Program-made: the position numbers and the translations under genes
The notes under the pieces: model-generated
Database searches by the model: none
What the model was told of the DNA's origin: nothing
Seen by the model: the letters and a program-made list of their open reading frames with translations, nothing else
From: an uncultured Acidimicrobiales bacterium
Lineage (GTDB): Bacteria; Actinomycetota; Acidimicrobiia; Acidimicrobiales; SHLQ01
Length of the DNA stretch: 49,568 nucleotides
Assembly: GCA_938041035.1 (NCBI GenBank)
Contig: CALHYX010000031.1
Coordinates: 1 to 49,568, forward strand
Reading direction: 5' to 3'
Shown: positions 26,057-35,048 of the stretch, piece after piece
How positions within the stretch are numbered: the first letter of the stretch is position 1
Layout: the number at the start of each line of letters is the position of its first letter

Positions 26057-27010
26057 ATGATGGAGCTTCGCCCGCCGCAACCGCCGACGCCGGCCGCCGA
26101 TGCGTTCACGGTCCACTCCGCCGCGGTCGACGACAACATGGACATCGCCTATGTGCGCGAAGGCGTTGGCGGGTTCCCGCTCGTGTTGATCCACGGCTAT
26201 CCCGAGACCAAACGCATCTGGTGGCGCAACATCGAACCGCTGGTGGCCGCCGGGTTCGAGGTGATCGTGCCCGACCTTCGCGGCTACGGCGACTCGGGCC
26301 TGTCGGCCACCGATCGCTACGAGCTGGGTCTGTACGCCACCGACATCCGCACGCTGGTGCACGACGTCATCGGGCACGACCGGGTCGGGTTGATCGCCGG
26401 CGACGTCGGCGGCGTGGTGGCGGTCGATCTCGCCAACCAGCACCCCGACTGGGTCGAGCGCATGATCTTCTTCAACACGGTTGCGCCGTTCGTCGCCGAC
26501 GAGGCCGACTGGTACACCGCCCGGGGCCTGTCGCTGAACCCGTTACCGCACGGCCCGTCGGGCGACTACCGCATCCGCCAGGGCCGCGATCACGAGGCAC
26601 TGATCGCCGAGCTCGATACGCCTGAACGGTGCGAGCGCTATGTGCGCGACTGTTACGAGCAGCGGCTGTGGGCGTCGCCGTATTCGTTCGGTGAGGACGA
26701 CTACGCGTTCATGACCGAACCGTTCCGCGACATCCGCCGCCTGGCCGCGGGCTGGGCGCCGTATCAGCACGAGTTCGGGCGGCCCATGGCGGTGATTCCC
26801 GACATCGGCCGATGCGAGACGCGAACGATGGTGCTCTACGGACCCGATGACCGCGTCGTACCCAACGACTTCGCCAAGCGCTGCGAGATCGCGTTCCCCA
26901 ACCGGGTGGGACCGCTCATCGTCCCCGAGTGCGGCCACTTCCTCCAGTGGGAACGCGCCGACGTCCTGAACCCGCTCGCCGCCATGTTCTTTGGCGACCT
27001 GGTGGGCTAA
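26057..27010 (+). CDS. Alpha/beta hydrolase with Asp nucleophile
   Basis: This 317-residue protein has LVLIHGYPETKRIWW, nucleophile D116 in GLIAGDVGGVVAVDLA, and H294 in VPECGHFLQWE. The usual GHDWGG elbow is GDVGG here, still with Asp, as in epoxide hydrolase or dehalogenase relatives. The ATG at 26057 has another ATG immediately after it. Spacing of 13 bp from the Rieske gene indicates one transcript. Confidence 0.85.
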   Translation: MMELRPPQPPTPAADAFTVHSAAVDDNMDIAYVREGVGGFPLVLIHGYPETKRIWWRNIEPLVAAGFEVIVPDLRGYGDSGLSATDRYELGLYATDIRTLVHDVIGHDRVGLIAGDVGGVVAVDLANQHPDWVERMIFFNTVAPFVADEADWYTARGLSLNPLPHGPSGDYRIRQGRDHEALIAELDTPERCERYVRDCYEQRLWASPYSFGEDDYAFMTEPFRDIRRLAAGWAPYQHEFGRPMAVIPDIGRCETRTMVLYGPDDRVVPNDFAKRCEIAFPNRVGPLIVPECGHFLQWERADVLNPLAAMFFGDLVG

Positions 27011-27032
27011 CCGGCGGAGGTCTCGGCGGGCC

Positions 27033-27569
27033 TTACACCCGGTCGAGGCGGTGGTGCGGTTCGGGTGGCAGCCCGACGGCGATTGGATCGCCGGGCGCGA
27101 TGGTGCCGCTTCGGATCACGACGGACATGACGCCGGCCAGCCGCTCGACGGTGCCGTCGTCCCGGCGTTTCAGCACTTGGGAGAGCAGGCCGGATTGAAA
27201 GTTGTCGATCTGGGCGCACGGGTTGCGGAGCCCGGTGATGGCGACGATGGCTTCGGCGCCGATGGTGAGCGTGGCTCCCGTCGGCAGCGATAGAAGGTCG
27301 ATGCCGGCGGTGGTGATGTTCTCCCCGAGATCGCCCGGTTCCACGCGGAATCCGGCGGCGGCGAGGTCGGTGAAAAGCTCGGAGTGGATGAGGTGGACCT
27401 GGCGCAGGTTGGGCTGGTCGGGGTCGGCGGCAACCCGGGATCGATGTTGCACACGAGCACCGCTGTGGCTGTCGCCATCGACCCCCAGGCCGGCGACGAG
27501 CCGGATCTCGGTCGCCGCGGTCTTGGTGAAGTCGTGGTCGTCGCTGAGATGGACATTCTGAACGTGCAC
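27033..27569 (-). CDS. MOSC-domain protein
   Basis: This 178-residue protein has the MOSC pattern: GLGVDGDSHSG, then RQVHLIHSELFTDL, PGDLGENITTAGIDLL, and RNPCAQIDNF with the conserved Cys. MOSC domains handle sulfur for the molybdenum cofactor or act in N-hydroxylated compound reduction. Stand-alone short versions like this are common and mostly uncharacterised. It is convergent with the hydrolase gene, 22 bp away. Confidence 0.88.
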   Translation of the reverse strand: MHVQNVHLSDDHDFTKTAATEIRLVAGLGVDGDSHSGARVQHRSRVAADPDQPNLRQVHLIHSELFTDLAAAGFRVEPGDLGENITTAGIDLLSLPTGATLTIGAEAIVAITGLRNPCAQIDNFQSGLLSQVLKRRDDGTVERLAGVMSVVIRSGTIAPGDPIAVGLPPEPHHRLDRV

Positions 27570-27648
27570 AAGCCACTCCCGATTCGTCCGTCACGCTACC
27601 TGCTCGCACCCGGCGATCCGCGGGTGTGTGCTTCCGTCCGGTGGTCGG

Positions 27649-28104
27649 TCAGCCGTCACCGAGGAACAGGCCGCGGTAGGTCTGGCGCAGCTCTTCCTCG
27701 GTCGCGCCCAGCGCGTACGCCGGAGATCGCAGCGGCCGGGCCTCGGCGACGTCGATGACGACGATCGCCCGTATCCGATCTCGCGCTTTGCTGGTGCCGC
27801 GTTCTTCGTAGAACTGCACCCCGGCCTCGAACACCGGCCCGTCGCGATGGGCAACACCGGTGCCCGCGAACCGGTAGCCGCGACGGATGAACGGATCGAC
27901 CACGTTCACCTCCACGTGGGGGTGCCGGTCGAGATTCGTCGAAGTGCCCGGCGACGCGATGTCGGCGAACACCAGCTGTTCGTCGGCCCACGCGCAAAGC
28001 GTTCCCTTGGGCGACACGCTGGGCGTTCCGTCGGCGTTGACGGTCGCGACGAAACCGAGCCCGTCGTCGACCATGGCCCGCATCTCTTCGGTCAGGTGCG
28101 TCAC
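27649..28104 (-). CDS. Pyridoxamine 5'-phosphate oxidase-family protein
   Basis: This 151-residue split-barrel protein has LGFVATVNADGTPSVSPKGT, a LDRHPHVEVNVVDPF strand and an FYEERGT helix. These match small flavin- or F420-binding PNPOx-like proteins rather than true PdxH. It lies upstream of the MOSC gene on the same strand, with a 79-bp gap. The activity is unknown. Confidence 0.82.
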   Translation of the reverse strand: MTHLTEEMRAMVDDGLGFVATVNADGTPSVSPKGTLCAWADEQLVFADIASPGTSTNLDRHPHVEVNVVDPFIRRGYRFAGTGVAHRDGPVFEAGVQFYEERGTSKARDRIRAIVVIDVAEARPLRSPAYALGATEEELRQTYRGLFLGDG

Positions 28105-28207
28105 ACCACCAGTGTCGCAGCCCTGTCAAGCGCCCGAGTGTGGGCGTGCCGAGCCGGGTCGAATGGTTCCGCAGTCGACATTGCCCGCCGTCTGGCAGAG
28201 TGGGTTG

Positions 28208-28603
28208 ATGCTCGGACATCTCGGGATCAACGTGCCGGATCTTGTCGCCGCCAAGACCTACTACGACCAACTGATGCCGTTGTTCGGGTTCGAGGAGTTC
28301 CTGAACCACACCGATGAGTTCGCGTACCGCCCCGCGGCGGGGAAGCCGGGCACGTTCGTGTTTTTCTATCCGGCTGCGGAAGGCGGCGCGTACTCGCGTC
28401 ACCGCACGGGCCTGCAACACCTCGCGTTCATGGTCCGCACGCGCGCCGACGTCGAGGAGGCCTATCGGTTGGCCGGCGACCTGGGCAGCGAACCGATCCA
28501 CGCGCCGCAACCCTTCCCGCAGTACCCGCCCCCGTACTTCGCCGCGTTCTGGCTCGATCCCTTCGGGATCATGGTCGAGGCAGTCTGCCATCACGACCGC
28601 TGA
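28208..28603 (+). CDS. VOC family protein
   Basis: This 131-residue protein begins MLGHLGINVPDLVAAKTYYD, with the second module GLQHLAFMVRTRADVEEAY and a closing FWLDPFGIMVEAVCH. The open frame extends upstream, but the ATG at 28208 starts the fold. It is divergent from the PNPOx gene, with about 100 bp between. Confidence 0.82.
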   Translation: MLGHLGINVPDLVAAKTYYDQLMPLFGFEEFLNHTDEFAYRPAAGKPGTFVFFYPAAEGGAYSRHRTGLQHLAFMVRTRADVEEAYRLAGDLGSEPIHAPQPFPQYPPPYFAAFWLDPFGIMVEAVCHHDR

Positions 28604-28756
28604 GAAGAATTTCAGACCTTTTCGATAAAATTCGGAACTTCTTGGTACGAGCCGTCGTTGTGGGCCACGGGGGAGAGCTCCTGGGGTCGCTCGGCATATG
28701 GGCTGGGTGGGCCTCGCCCGCATTTTCGGGTCGTAGATAGTTGGAGGAAGACAAAG

Positions 28757-30103
28757 ATGAGGACACGCAACAGCGTGGGTATCGCGCTCGTGTTGGCGAT
28801 GCTCGGAGTGTTGATGGGCTTCGTATCGGCCGCCCCGGCCGTCGGGCAGCAAGGTGGGGGTGCGACCTATGAGGTCACGTTCACCAACACCACGGGGGGT
28901 CAGTATCTGACGCCGCCGAACTGGGCTGCGCACAACAACGCCGTGCGCGTGTTCCGTCTCGGCGCACCGGCGAGCCCGGGCGTCGAGGCCGTGGCTGAGC
29001 TGGGAGGCGTCGGCGTGCTCGAGGCCGAACTGGCCGCCGCCGTCGACGGCAACGGGAACGGCGTGAGCGGGGTCGGTGCCGATGCGCCCATCCCGCCCGG
29101 TGAATCCGCCACGTTCTCCTTCACCACCAACGAGCGCCGCTTCAGCGTCGTGTCGATGATCATCTGCACCAACGACGGCTTCGGCGGCATCGACTCGGTC
29201 TGGCTGCCCCGCTTCGACGGCCAGACCAAGACCTACAACCTGCGCGACTATGACGCGGGTGCGGAGCTGAACACCGAACTGCGTGACGACATCGTTCCGG
29301 CGCCGTTCTGCAGCACGCCGGTGGGCGCCCCGGGCGGCAACGGCGAGGATCAGCCCGAGATCGAGGGCTTCGGCCGGATCAACCGTCACCCCACGCTTCA
29401 GGGCGTGGGCGACCTTCCCGGCAGCTTCGACTGGCGCCGCGGCTCGGTCGGCACCGTCACCGTTCGTCGGGTGGCGACTCCGCAGAACTACAGCGTCACC
29501 GTCGAGAACATCACCGGTGGCCAGTACTTCACGCCGGTGAACTTTGCCGCCCACGGCTCTGACGCCGACGTGTTCTCGGTCGGTCGGGCGCCGAGCCCGG
29601 GTGTGGCCGCGGTGGCCGAACTCGGTGCGGTGCCGGTCCTCGAGGCCGAACTCCAGGCGGCCATCGATAACCAGGGTCGCGGCGTCAGTGGCGTTGGCGC
29701 CGGTCCGGAGGGGCCGATCGGTCCGGGTGAGACCCGGAACTTCGACTTCACCACCGACCGCGACCGGTTGAGCATCGTGTCGATGGTGATCTGCACCAAC
29801 GACGGGTTCGCCGGTCTCGACTCGAAGCACCTGCCGCGCTGGCAGGGCGACACCATCACCTACTACCTGCCCGCCTACGACGCGGGTGCCGAGTTGAACA
29901 CCGAGCTGCGTGACGACATCGTTCCGGCACCGTTCTGCAGCACGCCGGTGGGCGCTCCGGGCGGTAACGGCGAGGATCAGCCCGAGATCGACGGCTTCAA
30001 CCGCATCAACTTCCACCCGACGCTTCGGGGCGTGGGCGATCTGCCCGACAGCTTCGATTGGCAGGGTCCGGTACTGAAGGTGACCGTCACCAACAACGGC
30101 TGA
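28757..30103 (+). CDS. Secreted protein with two tandem spondin-like domains
   Basis: This 448-residue protein has a signal peptide (residues 1-31, ending SAAPAVGQQ). Two ~200-residue repeats follow, each opening YxVTxxNxTGGQYxTPxN and including VSMxICTNDGFxGxDS, AGAELNTELRDDI and a closing HPTLxGVGDLPxSFDW. The pattern is that of the spondin N-domain, seen in bacteria as secreted calcium-binding-type modules. A strong GGAGG site 9 nt before the ATG supports the start. The leader at 28604-28660 is AT-rich. The two copies are near-identical over about 115 bp of DNA. Its role is unknown; adhesion or matrix binding is a guess. Confidence 0.82.
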   Translation: MRTRNSVGIALVLAMLGVLMGFVSAAPAVGQQGGGATYEVTFTNTTGGQYLTPPNWAAHNNAVRVFRLGAPASPGVEAVAELGGVGVLEAELAAAVDGNGNGVSGVGADAPIPPGESATFSFTTNERRFSVVSMIICTNDGFGGIDSVWLPRFDGQTKTYNLRDYDAGAELNTELRDDIVPAPFCSTPVGAPGGNGEDQPEIEGFGRINRHPTLQGVGDLPGSFDWRRGSVGTVTVRRVATPQNYSVTVENITGGQYFTPVNFAAHGSDADVFSVGRAPSPGVAAVAELGAVPVLEAELQAAIDNQGRGVSGVGAGPEGPIGPGETRNFDFTTDRDRLSIVSMVICTNDGFAGLDSKHLPRWQGDTITYYLPAYDAGAELNTELRDDIVPAPFCSTPVGAPGGNGEDQPEIDGFNRINFHPTLRGVGDLPDSFDWQGPVLKVTVTNNG

Positions 30104-30157
30104 CCTCGACGCCTGACTCCGGTCGGGTCGAGAACGTAGCCAAGCATCACAGATCAG

Positions 30158-30190
30158 AACCTCGGGAGGTCGAACGGCCCTCCCGAGGTT
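30158..30190. terminator. Rho-independent-like hairpin between convergent genes
   Basis: AACCTCGGGAGG (30158-30169) pairs perfectly with CCTCCCGAGGTT (30179-30190) across a 9-nt loop. The stem is 12 bp and symmetric, so it can work in both directions. The plus-strand side is followed by CAGGTTTTGG, a weak U-tract. It sits just after the spondin gene and abuts the stop of the DUF418 gene. Confidence 0.7.
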
Positions 30191-31434
30191 CAGGTTTTGG
30201 CGAGGTAGGTCCGGCGACGGGGTTCGTCCCGGCGGGGCGGGCGGCTTTCCCGCCGGAGCGGTTGCGGCTTGCGGTAGGTGGCGACCCGCCACAGCCACTC
30301 GAGGGGGCCGAAGCGGAAGCGGTTGAGCCACGGCTCGGAGTAGGCCAGCTGGGCGGCCCACATCACCAGCACGAAGGCGAAGATGGCGGTTCGGCTGGCG
30401 TCGCCGCGGTCGAGGACGAATCGGAACAACACGATGCCGACCACGGTGTGTGCGATGTAGTTGGTCAAGGCCATGCGGCCGACAGCCTGGATGCGGCGGT
30501 GCGCCGCCGTCGGGGGCCGCTGGTTCCACATGGTGATGAGCCCGAGGTACGCCATCGCGAGGGGGATGGTGGCGAGGGTGTTGGGCGCTTCGAGGGCCAG
30601 GGCGATATCAGGCGAGAAATCGTTGGCGATCTGCAGGGCGACACCCGCGACGACGAGGGGCAGCCCGACGGCGAGGCCGACGATCGCCATGCGACGGTAG
30701 TAGTGGAGTGGCCGCTGGCCCTGCACGATGTGCAGTTGGTAGAGGGCGACGCCAACCAGCATCATCCCGAGGGACCGGGCGAAGAAGTCATTCAGCAAGA
30801 AGATGCCCACCGTGTCGCTCATGTCGCCGCCGTCGTCGAGCCAGTAGTCGCTGAGCCCGGCCCCGTCGGCGGGGATGAGCGGTTGGAGGGCGACCGCCAG
30901 CACGGCCGAGGAGAGTACGAGGGCCACCCCGAAGCCGAGCAGGAGGTGCGGGTTGCGGCGGCGGGCCAGGTGCACGAGGGGTGCACACAGCGCGTAGACC
31001 CGCAGCACATCGCCGTCCCAGAGCCATCCGTGCAGGAGCCCGATGCCGAGCAGGAGGGCGAACCGCCACATGCTCAGCCCGGCGGGTCGGTGGCCTTTGG
31101 CTTCGGCCCGGTCGGCGAACACCACGACACCAACCCCGAACAGCATGGAGAACAGCGCCATGGTCTTTTGGTCGATGAAGATCTCGCCGGCCACGCCGAT
31201 CGCCCAGTCGAGCCAAGTGTTGGAGCCCTGTGCGTCGAGGTTGAAGTAGTCGGGGGTCACCAGCGCGAACGCGACAGCGTTCATCACCAGGATTCCCAGG
31301 GTGGCGAAGCCGCGAACCGTATCGAGGTTGGTGATCCGTTCGCCCGCCTTGATGGGGTTCGCCGGTGCGGCCTCCTCCGTGCTGGGCGCGGTCGTACCGA
31401 TGGCGGGCGGTGGCGAACCGGAGGTGGAGGTCAT
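30190..31434 (-). CDS. DUF418-family membrane protein
   Basis: This 414-residue polytopic protein has about nine or ten hydrophobic helices. The N-terminal motif RITNLDTVRGFATLGILVMN and the C-terminal motif FGPLEWLWRVATY are hallmarks of DUF418 proteins, which relate to acyltransferase-like membrane enzymes. A short basic tail follows. The biochemical role is unknown. Confidence 0.88.
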   Translation of the reverse strand: MTSTSGSPPPAIGTTAPSTEEAAPANPIKAGERITNLDTVRGFATLGILVMNAVAFALVTPDYFNLDAQGSNTWLDWAIGVAGEIFIDQKTMALFSMLFGVGVVVFADRAEAKGHRPAGLSMWRFALLLGIGLLHGWLWDGDVLRVYALCAPLVHLARRRNPHLLLGFGVALVLSSAVLAVALQPLIPADGAGLSDYWLDDGGDMSDTVGIFLLNDFFARSLGMMLVGVALYQLHIVQGQRPLHYYRRMAIVGLAVGLPLVVAGVALQIANDFSPDIALALEAPNTLATIPLAMAYLGLITMWNQRPPTAAHRRIQAVGRMALTNYIAHTVVGIVLFRFVLDRGDASRTAIFAFVLVMWAAQLAYSEPWLNRFRFGPLEWLWRVATYRKPQPLRRESRPPRRDEPRRRTYLAKT

Positions 31435-31538
31435 GGGTTCAGTGTGAACGACCGGTCCACCTCCGGCATCGGGCGGAAGCGCGTTAGCGACTCATCCTTT
31501 TGGTGGATATGTCCGGAGCGAGTCCGGGTTCTGGTCGG

Positions 31539-31826
31539 TCAGTCCGACCGATGAGCGGCGAACGCCGATTCGTCGCCGCGTTGGAAGTAGAAATGACCTT
31601 CGATCCGGTCTGTGGTCACCCGCCGCAACCACCCGCGGCCCGATGCCGGGTCGTTCTCGCCGAAGCCGGTCCAGGAAAAGCGCAATATCTCTTCACCGGC
31701 CTCCTCCTCAACCCGGTAGTCAATGGCGCCCTCCACGGCGACGAACCCGAAGCTGCCGTCACCGTTCGGTCGCAGCTCGATGAAGGCCGCTCTACCAGCG
31801 CCCGCCCGTACACCGAATGACGGCAC
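31539..31826 (-). CDS. Small conserved protein, unknown function
   Basis: This 95-residue protein uses the GTG at 31826; a longer start at 31874 would overlap the heme oxygenase gene. Motifs are GSFGFVAVEGAIDYRV, RFSWTGFGENDPASGRGW and EGHFYFQRGDESAF. I remember this pattern (a W/F-rich strand, D-P-x-SGRGW, then GHxFxHxGD.S.F) from widespread small hypothetical proteins. Its divergent start lies only 25 bp from that of the heme oxygenase, so they may share a control region. Confidence 0.6.
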   Translation of the reverse strand: MPSFGVRAGAGRAAFIELRPNGDGSFGFVAVEGAIDYRVEEEAGEEILRFSWTGFGENDPASGRGWLRRVTTDRIEGHFYFQRGDESAFAAHRSD

Positions 31827-31851
31827 CGGTGCGCTCCGGTAACCTCTCGCC

Positions 31852-32436
31852 GTGCCCGTCCCCGCCACCACCACCCGGGCGTACCTCCGCGCTGAGACAG
31901 CGGCAGTTCATCGCGCCACCGATCAGGCTATGGAAGTGGCGGCCGACGTCGCCGCAGCTGATGGCTATCGGCGATTCCTCCGAGTGATGCACGCGACGCT
32001 GGCAAATTTCGGGGCCGAACTCGACGCCACGGCTCGCGCTGCGGATCTCGCTGCCCGGAGCGAGACCCTTCTCGGGCTGATCGAAGTTGATCTCGCTGCG
32101 ACCGCCACGCCCGCAGTCGATCCCGGCCTGGGGGTGGTCGGGCCAGTCAGACCGAACGTGGCCGACGCACCTTTCGGCGCCGGCGTGGCCTACGCCCTCG
32201 AAGGTTCGTCGCTCGGTGCCGAAGTGCTCCGTCGACGAGCAACCGATGCAGAGGCCAAGCGGTCGACCGCATACTTCGACACGGTGCTCACCGGTCGACG
32301 CGATCGGTGGCACCGCTACTGCACATGGCTCGACAACGCCGTGAGGACCGACGAGGATCGACGCGCCGCCGCCCGAGGTGCGAAGGCAGTCTTTACCTAC
32401 GTCAACGGTTGCCTCCGTCAACCACTGGATCGATAA
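31852..32436 (+). CDS. bphO: Biliverdin-producing heme oxygenase (BphO-type)
   Basis: This 194-residue all-helical protein has proximal-ligand H20 in LRAETAAVHRATD and the distal-helix glycine motif GVAYALEGSSLGAEVL (GSSLG at 118-122). This is the bacterial heme oxygenase pattern found beside bacteriophytochromes. It would cleave heme to biliverdin, the chromophore of the next gene's product. The start is GTG with no clear ribosome-binding site. Only 2 nt separate its stop from the bacteriophytochrome ATG. Confidence 0.88.
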   Translation: MPVPATTTRAYLRAETAAVHRATDQAMEVAADVAAADGYRRFLRVMHATLANFGAELDATARAADLAARSETLLGLIEVDLAATATPAVDPGLGVVGPVRPNVADAPFGAGVAYALEGSSLGAEVLRRRATDAEAKRSTAYFDTVLTGRRDRWHRYCTWLDNAVRTDEDRRAAARGAKAVFTYVNGCLRQPLDR

Positions 32437-32438
32437 CT

Positions 32439-35048
32439 ATGACCGATATCGCTGACGACTCCATCGAAACGCGGCTGGCGGCCGAGCGATTGGCGGTCGA
32501 GAACTGTGACGTTATTCGCATCCACGACATTGGGTACGTGCAGCCGGTCGGCTTTCTCCTCGCCACCGACCCCACGGTCGATGTCATTACCCATGTTTCC
32601 GACTCGGTCACCCAGTTCGTCCGCGACGTCGACGTGTCCCGCCTGCTCGGCGCCGCGCCCGCGGATGTACTGGGCAAGGATGCCGTGCACGGCATTCGCA
32701 ACGCGGCCGGCCACAGCACCATCGGGCGTCAGCGGGAGTACGTCACCACGACGTCGCTGGCATTGGCGGCACCGGGCTACAACTCCTTCGACATCTCGGC
32801 CTACGGAACCGACGAGCACCTGATCATCGAGTGTCTGCCCCACGTGGAGCGCGCGGAAAACCCGGCTAACTCGATAGCCCCGGCCCAGCGCATCCTCAGC
32901 GCAGCGTCGAACGAACAGTCGATCGAGGGAATCCTCTCGGTTGCGGTGGAACAGCTACGCCGCTTCAGCGGCTACGACCGGGTCAAGGCCTACCGGTTCC
33001 TGCCCGGTGGTGCGGGCGAGGTCTGTACCGAGTCACGCACCCCCGGCGTCGACTCGTTCCTCGGTTTGCGCTTTCCCGCGTTCGACATACCCGCGTCGGC
33101 TCGAGAGTTATACAAAAGCACGCCGATCCGGGTGATTTCCAGCGTGGATAGTCCGCAGTCGGCGATTGTGGCCGCTGATCCAACGGCCGAGCCTCTCGAC
33201 CTCAGCTTGGCAGTGCTGCGCGGCTGCGTTCCTGTGCACACCCAGTACCTCAGCAACATGGGCGTTCGGGCCACCATGTCGCTGCCGATCGTTGTCGACG
33301 GCGAGATGTGGGGCCTCGTCGCCTTTCACCACCACCAAGATCGCTGTCCCGACACCTTGACAGCGATGGGTTGTGAGCTCGTCGGTCAGTCGCTCTCGAT
33401 GATGATCGAGCACGTTCTGCACCGCGATGACGCCTGGCGCCACCAGCGAGCAGCGTTGCTTGCGTCGACGATGTTCGTGATCGACGACACGCCCGAGGGG
33501 TTCGGGTCGTACTGGGAAAACACTCGATCGGCACTCGCCCAGCTCATCGAGTGCGATGGTGTGGCCATGGTGGGCAGACTCGACGTGCTCACGTCCGGCG
33601 ACCATCCTCCCATCGAGACGATCCGTCGTCTTCTCGGCCCCCTGACCGCGAATGGCGGGCCCACCGACCGCTCGGCCATCGCATTGACATCGTTCGCCGA
33701 ACACCTTTCCGTGGAAGACGTACCTGTAGGCGGCGCACTCGTTCTGATGAACCCGATCCCGTTCGTTGATGCGATCATGTTTTTTCGAAACCCTCTCGCG
33801 CAGAACATTCGATGGGCCGGCAAGGACGACAAGGATATCGAGGAGACCGAAGCTGGGCTGCGGCTTGTCCCGCGAGCGTCGTTCGCGGAATACGTGCAGT
33901 CGCTGGAGGGCGAGTGCGAAGCTTGGTCGGCCGACGACCTACGCATGGCCGATGCGCTTCAGCAGGAGTTTGCGCGAGTGCACTCGACCGGAGAACTTCA
34001 GGCTGCTCACCGCGAACGCCTCGGGCTCATGGTTCGCGAGCTCAATCATCGCGTGCGCAACATTCTGGCTCTGGTGAGCTCGCTCATGCGCCAGAGCGAA
34101 GCGGGAGCAGCCTCGGTGAGCGACTACGTCGACTCACTCGGGGACCGAATCTCCGCGCTGGCCGAAGCTCATGATCTCCTGACCGAGAACCAATGGCGAC
34201 CCGTCCAGCTCTCCGAAATCCTGCACCGCAGCCTGCGTCCATACCTGCTGGAGCGGCCGGACCGAATCGATCTCGAAGGGCCCGGTTACACGATCGCCCC
34301 GGATGTAGCTCACGTGCTTGTGCTGGTCGTACACGAACTCGCCTCGAACGCGGCGAAGTACGGCTCGCTCAGCGTCCACGACGGAACCGTGAGCCTCCGT
34401 TGGGAGCCTCGGAACGACGGGGTGGCGGTTCGCTGGGTCGAACGCGGTGGGCCCGTGGTTTCGCCCGATCACAGCGAGGGACTCGGTACGTCAATCATTC
34501 GAAACGCATTGGTGTTCGAGTTCAACGCCGAGAGCACGTTGACGCTCGCTCCCGAGGGCGCGGTGGCCGAATTCGTCATTCCGGCGACCGTCGCCTCCCC
34601 GGCGGCGACACCGGACGCAGCGGCCGTCGACTTGCTCGCCGCCAATAGTGACGGGGTCGAAAGGCTGCGCGTTCTGATCGTTGAGGACGACTTTCTCATC
34701 GCCCGCGAAACCATGGCCGCGCTTGATCGGTTCGGCGTTCCTGAGCCGCACGTGGTGGCGTCGGTTGGCGCCGCGTTACAGGCGCTTGATGCTGAGCGAT
34801 TCGACCTGGTCCTCCTCGATGCCAACCTGCGCGGCGAGTTCAGCGGCCCGGTGGCCACGGCACTCGCAGCCGCCGGCACCCCGTTTGTCTTCGTGACTGG
34901 CTACGGAAGCCGTGACCAGGAACTCAAGCCCTTTGCCCACCGTCGAATCCTCACTAAGCCCTTGCGGCCCGAGAGCCTGCTCGAAGTGCTCAACGATGTT
35001 GTCCATGAAGCCACCGACCTCCCAGGGTCCAACGGAGACGAGGGCTGA
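32439..35048 (+). CDS. bphP: Bacteriophytochrome with HWE histidine kinase and C-terminal receiver
   Basis: This 869-residue red/far-red photoreceptor has a PAS domain (20-130) with biliverdin-linking Cys23 (NCDVIRIHDIG). The GAF domain (150-330) has YRF at 185-187, D216 in FPAFDIP, H267 in VHTQYLSNMGV and H297-299. The PHY domain (340-510) carries tongue motif PRASF (478-482). An HWE-type kinase follows: phospho-acceptor H537 (RELNHRVRN), N box HELASNAAKYGSLS starting at H632, and W666-x-E668. A REC domain (743-855) has D794 and K840. The usual PASDIP is PAFDIP here. It overlaps the next receiver gene by 1 nt (TGATG). Light probably controls phosphate flow from H537 to its own or other receivers. 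Confidence 0.92.
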   Translation: MTDIADDSIETRLAAERLAVENCDVIRIHDIGYVQPVGFLLATDPTVDVITHVSDSVTQFVRDVDVSRLLGAAPADVLGKDAVHGIRNAAGHSTIGRQREYVTTTSLALAAPGYNSFDISAYGTDEHLIIECLPHVERAENPANSIAPAQRILSAASNEQSIEGILSVAVEQLRRFSGYDRVKAYRFLPGGAGEVCTESRTPGVDSFLGLRFPAFDIPASARELYKSTPIRVISSVDSPQSAIVAADPTAEPLDLSLAVLRGCVPVHTQYLSNMGVRATMSLPIVVDGEMWGLVAFHHHQDRCPDTLTAMGCELVGQSLSMMIEHVLHRDDAWRHQRAALLASTMFVIDDTPEGFGSYWENTRSALAQLIECDGVAMVGRLDVLTSGDHPPIETIRRLLGPLTANGGPTDRSAIALTSFAEHLSVEDVPVGGALVLMNPIPFVDAIMFFRNPLAQNIRWAGKDDKDIEETEAGLRLVPRASFAEYVQSLEGECEAWSADDLRMADALQQEFARVHSTGELQAAHRERLGLMVRELNHRVRNILALVSSLMRQSEAGAASVSDYVDSLGDRISALAEAHDLLTENQWRPVQLSEILHRSLRPYLLERPDRIDLEGPGYTIAPDVAHVLVLVVHELASNAAKYGSLSVHDGTVSLRWEPRNDGVAVRWVERGGPVVSPDHSEGLGTSIIRNALVFEFNAESTLTLAPEGAVAEFVIPATVASPAATPDAAAVDLLAANSDGVERLRVLIVEDDFLIARETMAALDRFGVPEPHVVASVGAALQALDAERFDLVLLDANLRGEFSGPVATALAAAGTPFVFVTGYGSRDQELKPFAHRRILTKPLRPESLLEVLNDVVHEATDLPGSNGDEG

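Noticed and set aside
27656..30529. 957-codon minus-strand open frame
   Set aside because: It runs antisense across the spondin gene, the VOC gene and the PNPOx region in another frame. No domain is visible and it contradicts several well-supported genes.
30058..31554. 498-codon plus-strand open frame over the DUF418 gene
   Set aside because: The opposite strand encodes a clear membrane protein with family motifs. This frame is Gly/Glu/His-rich shadow sequence.
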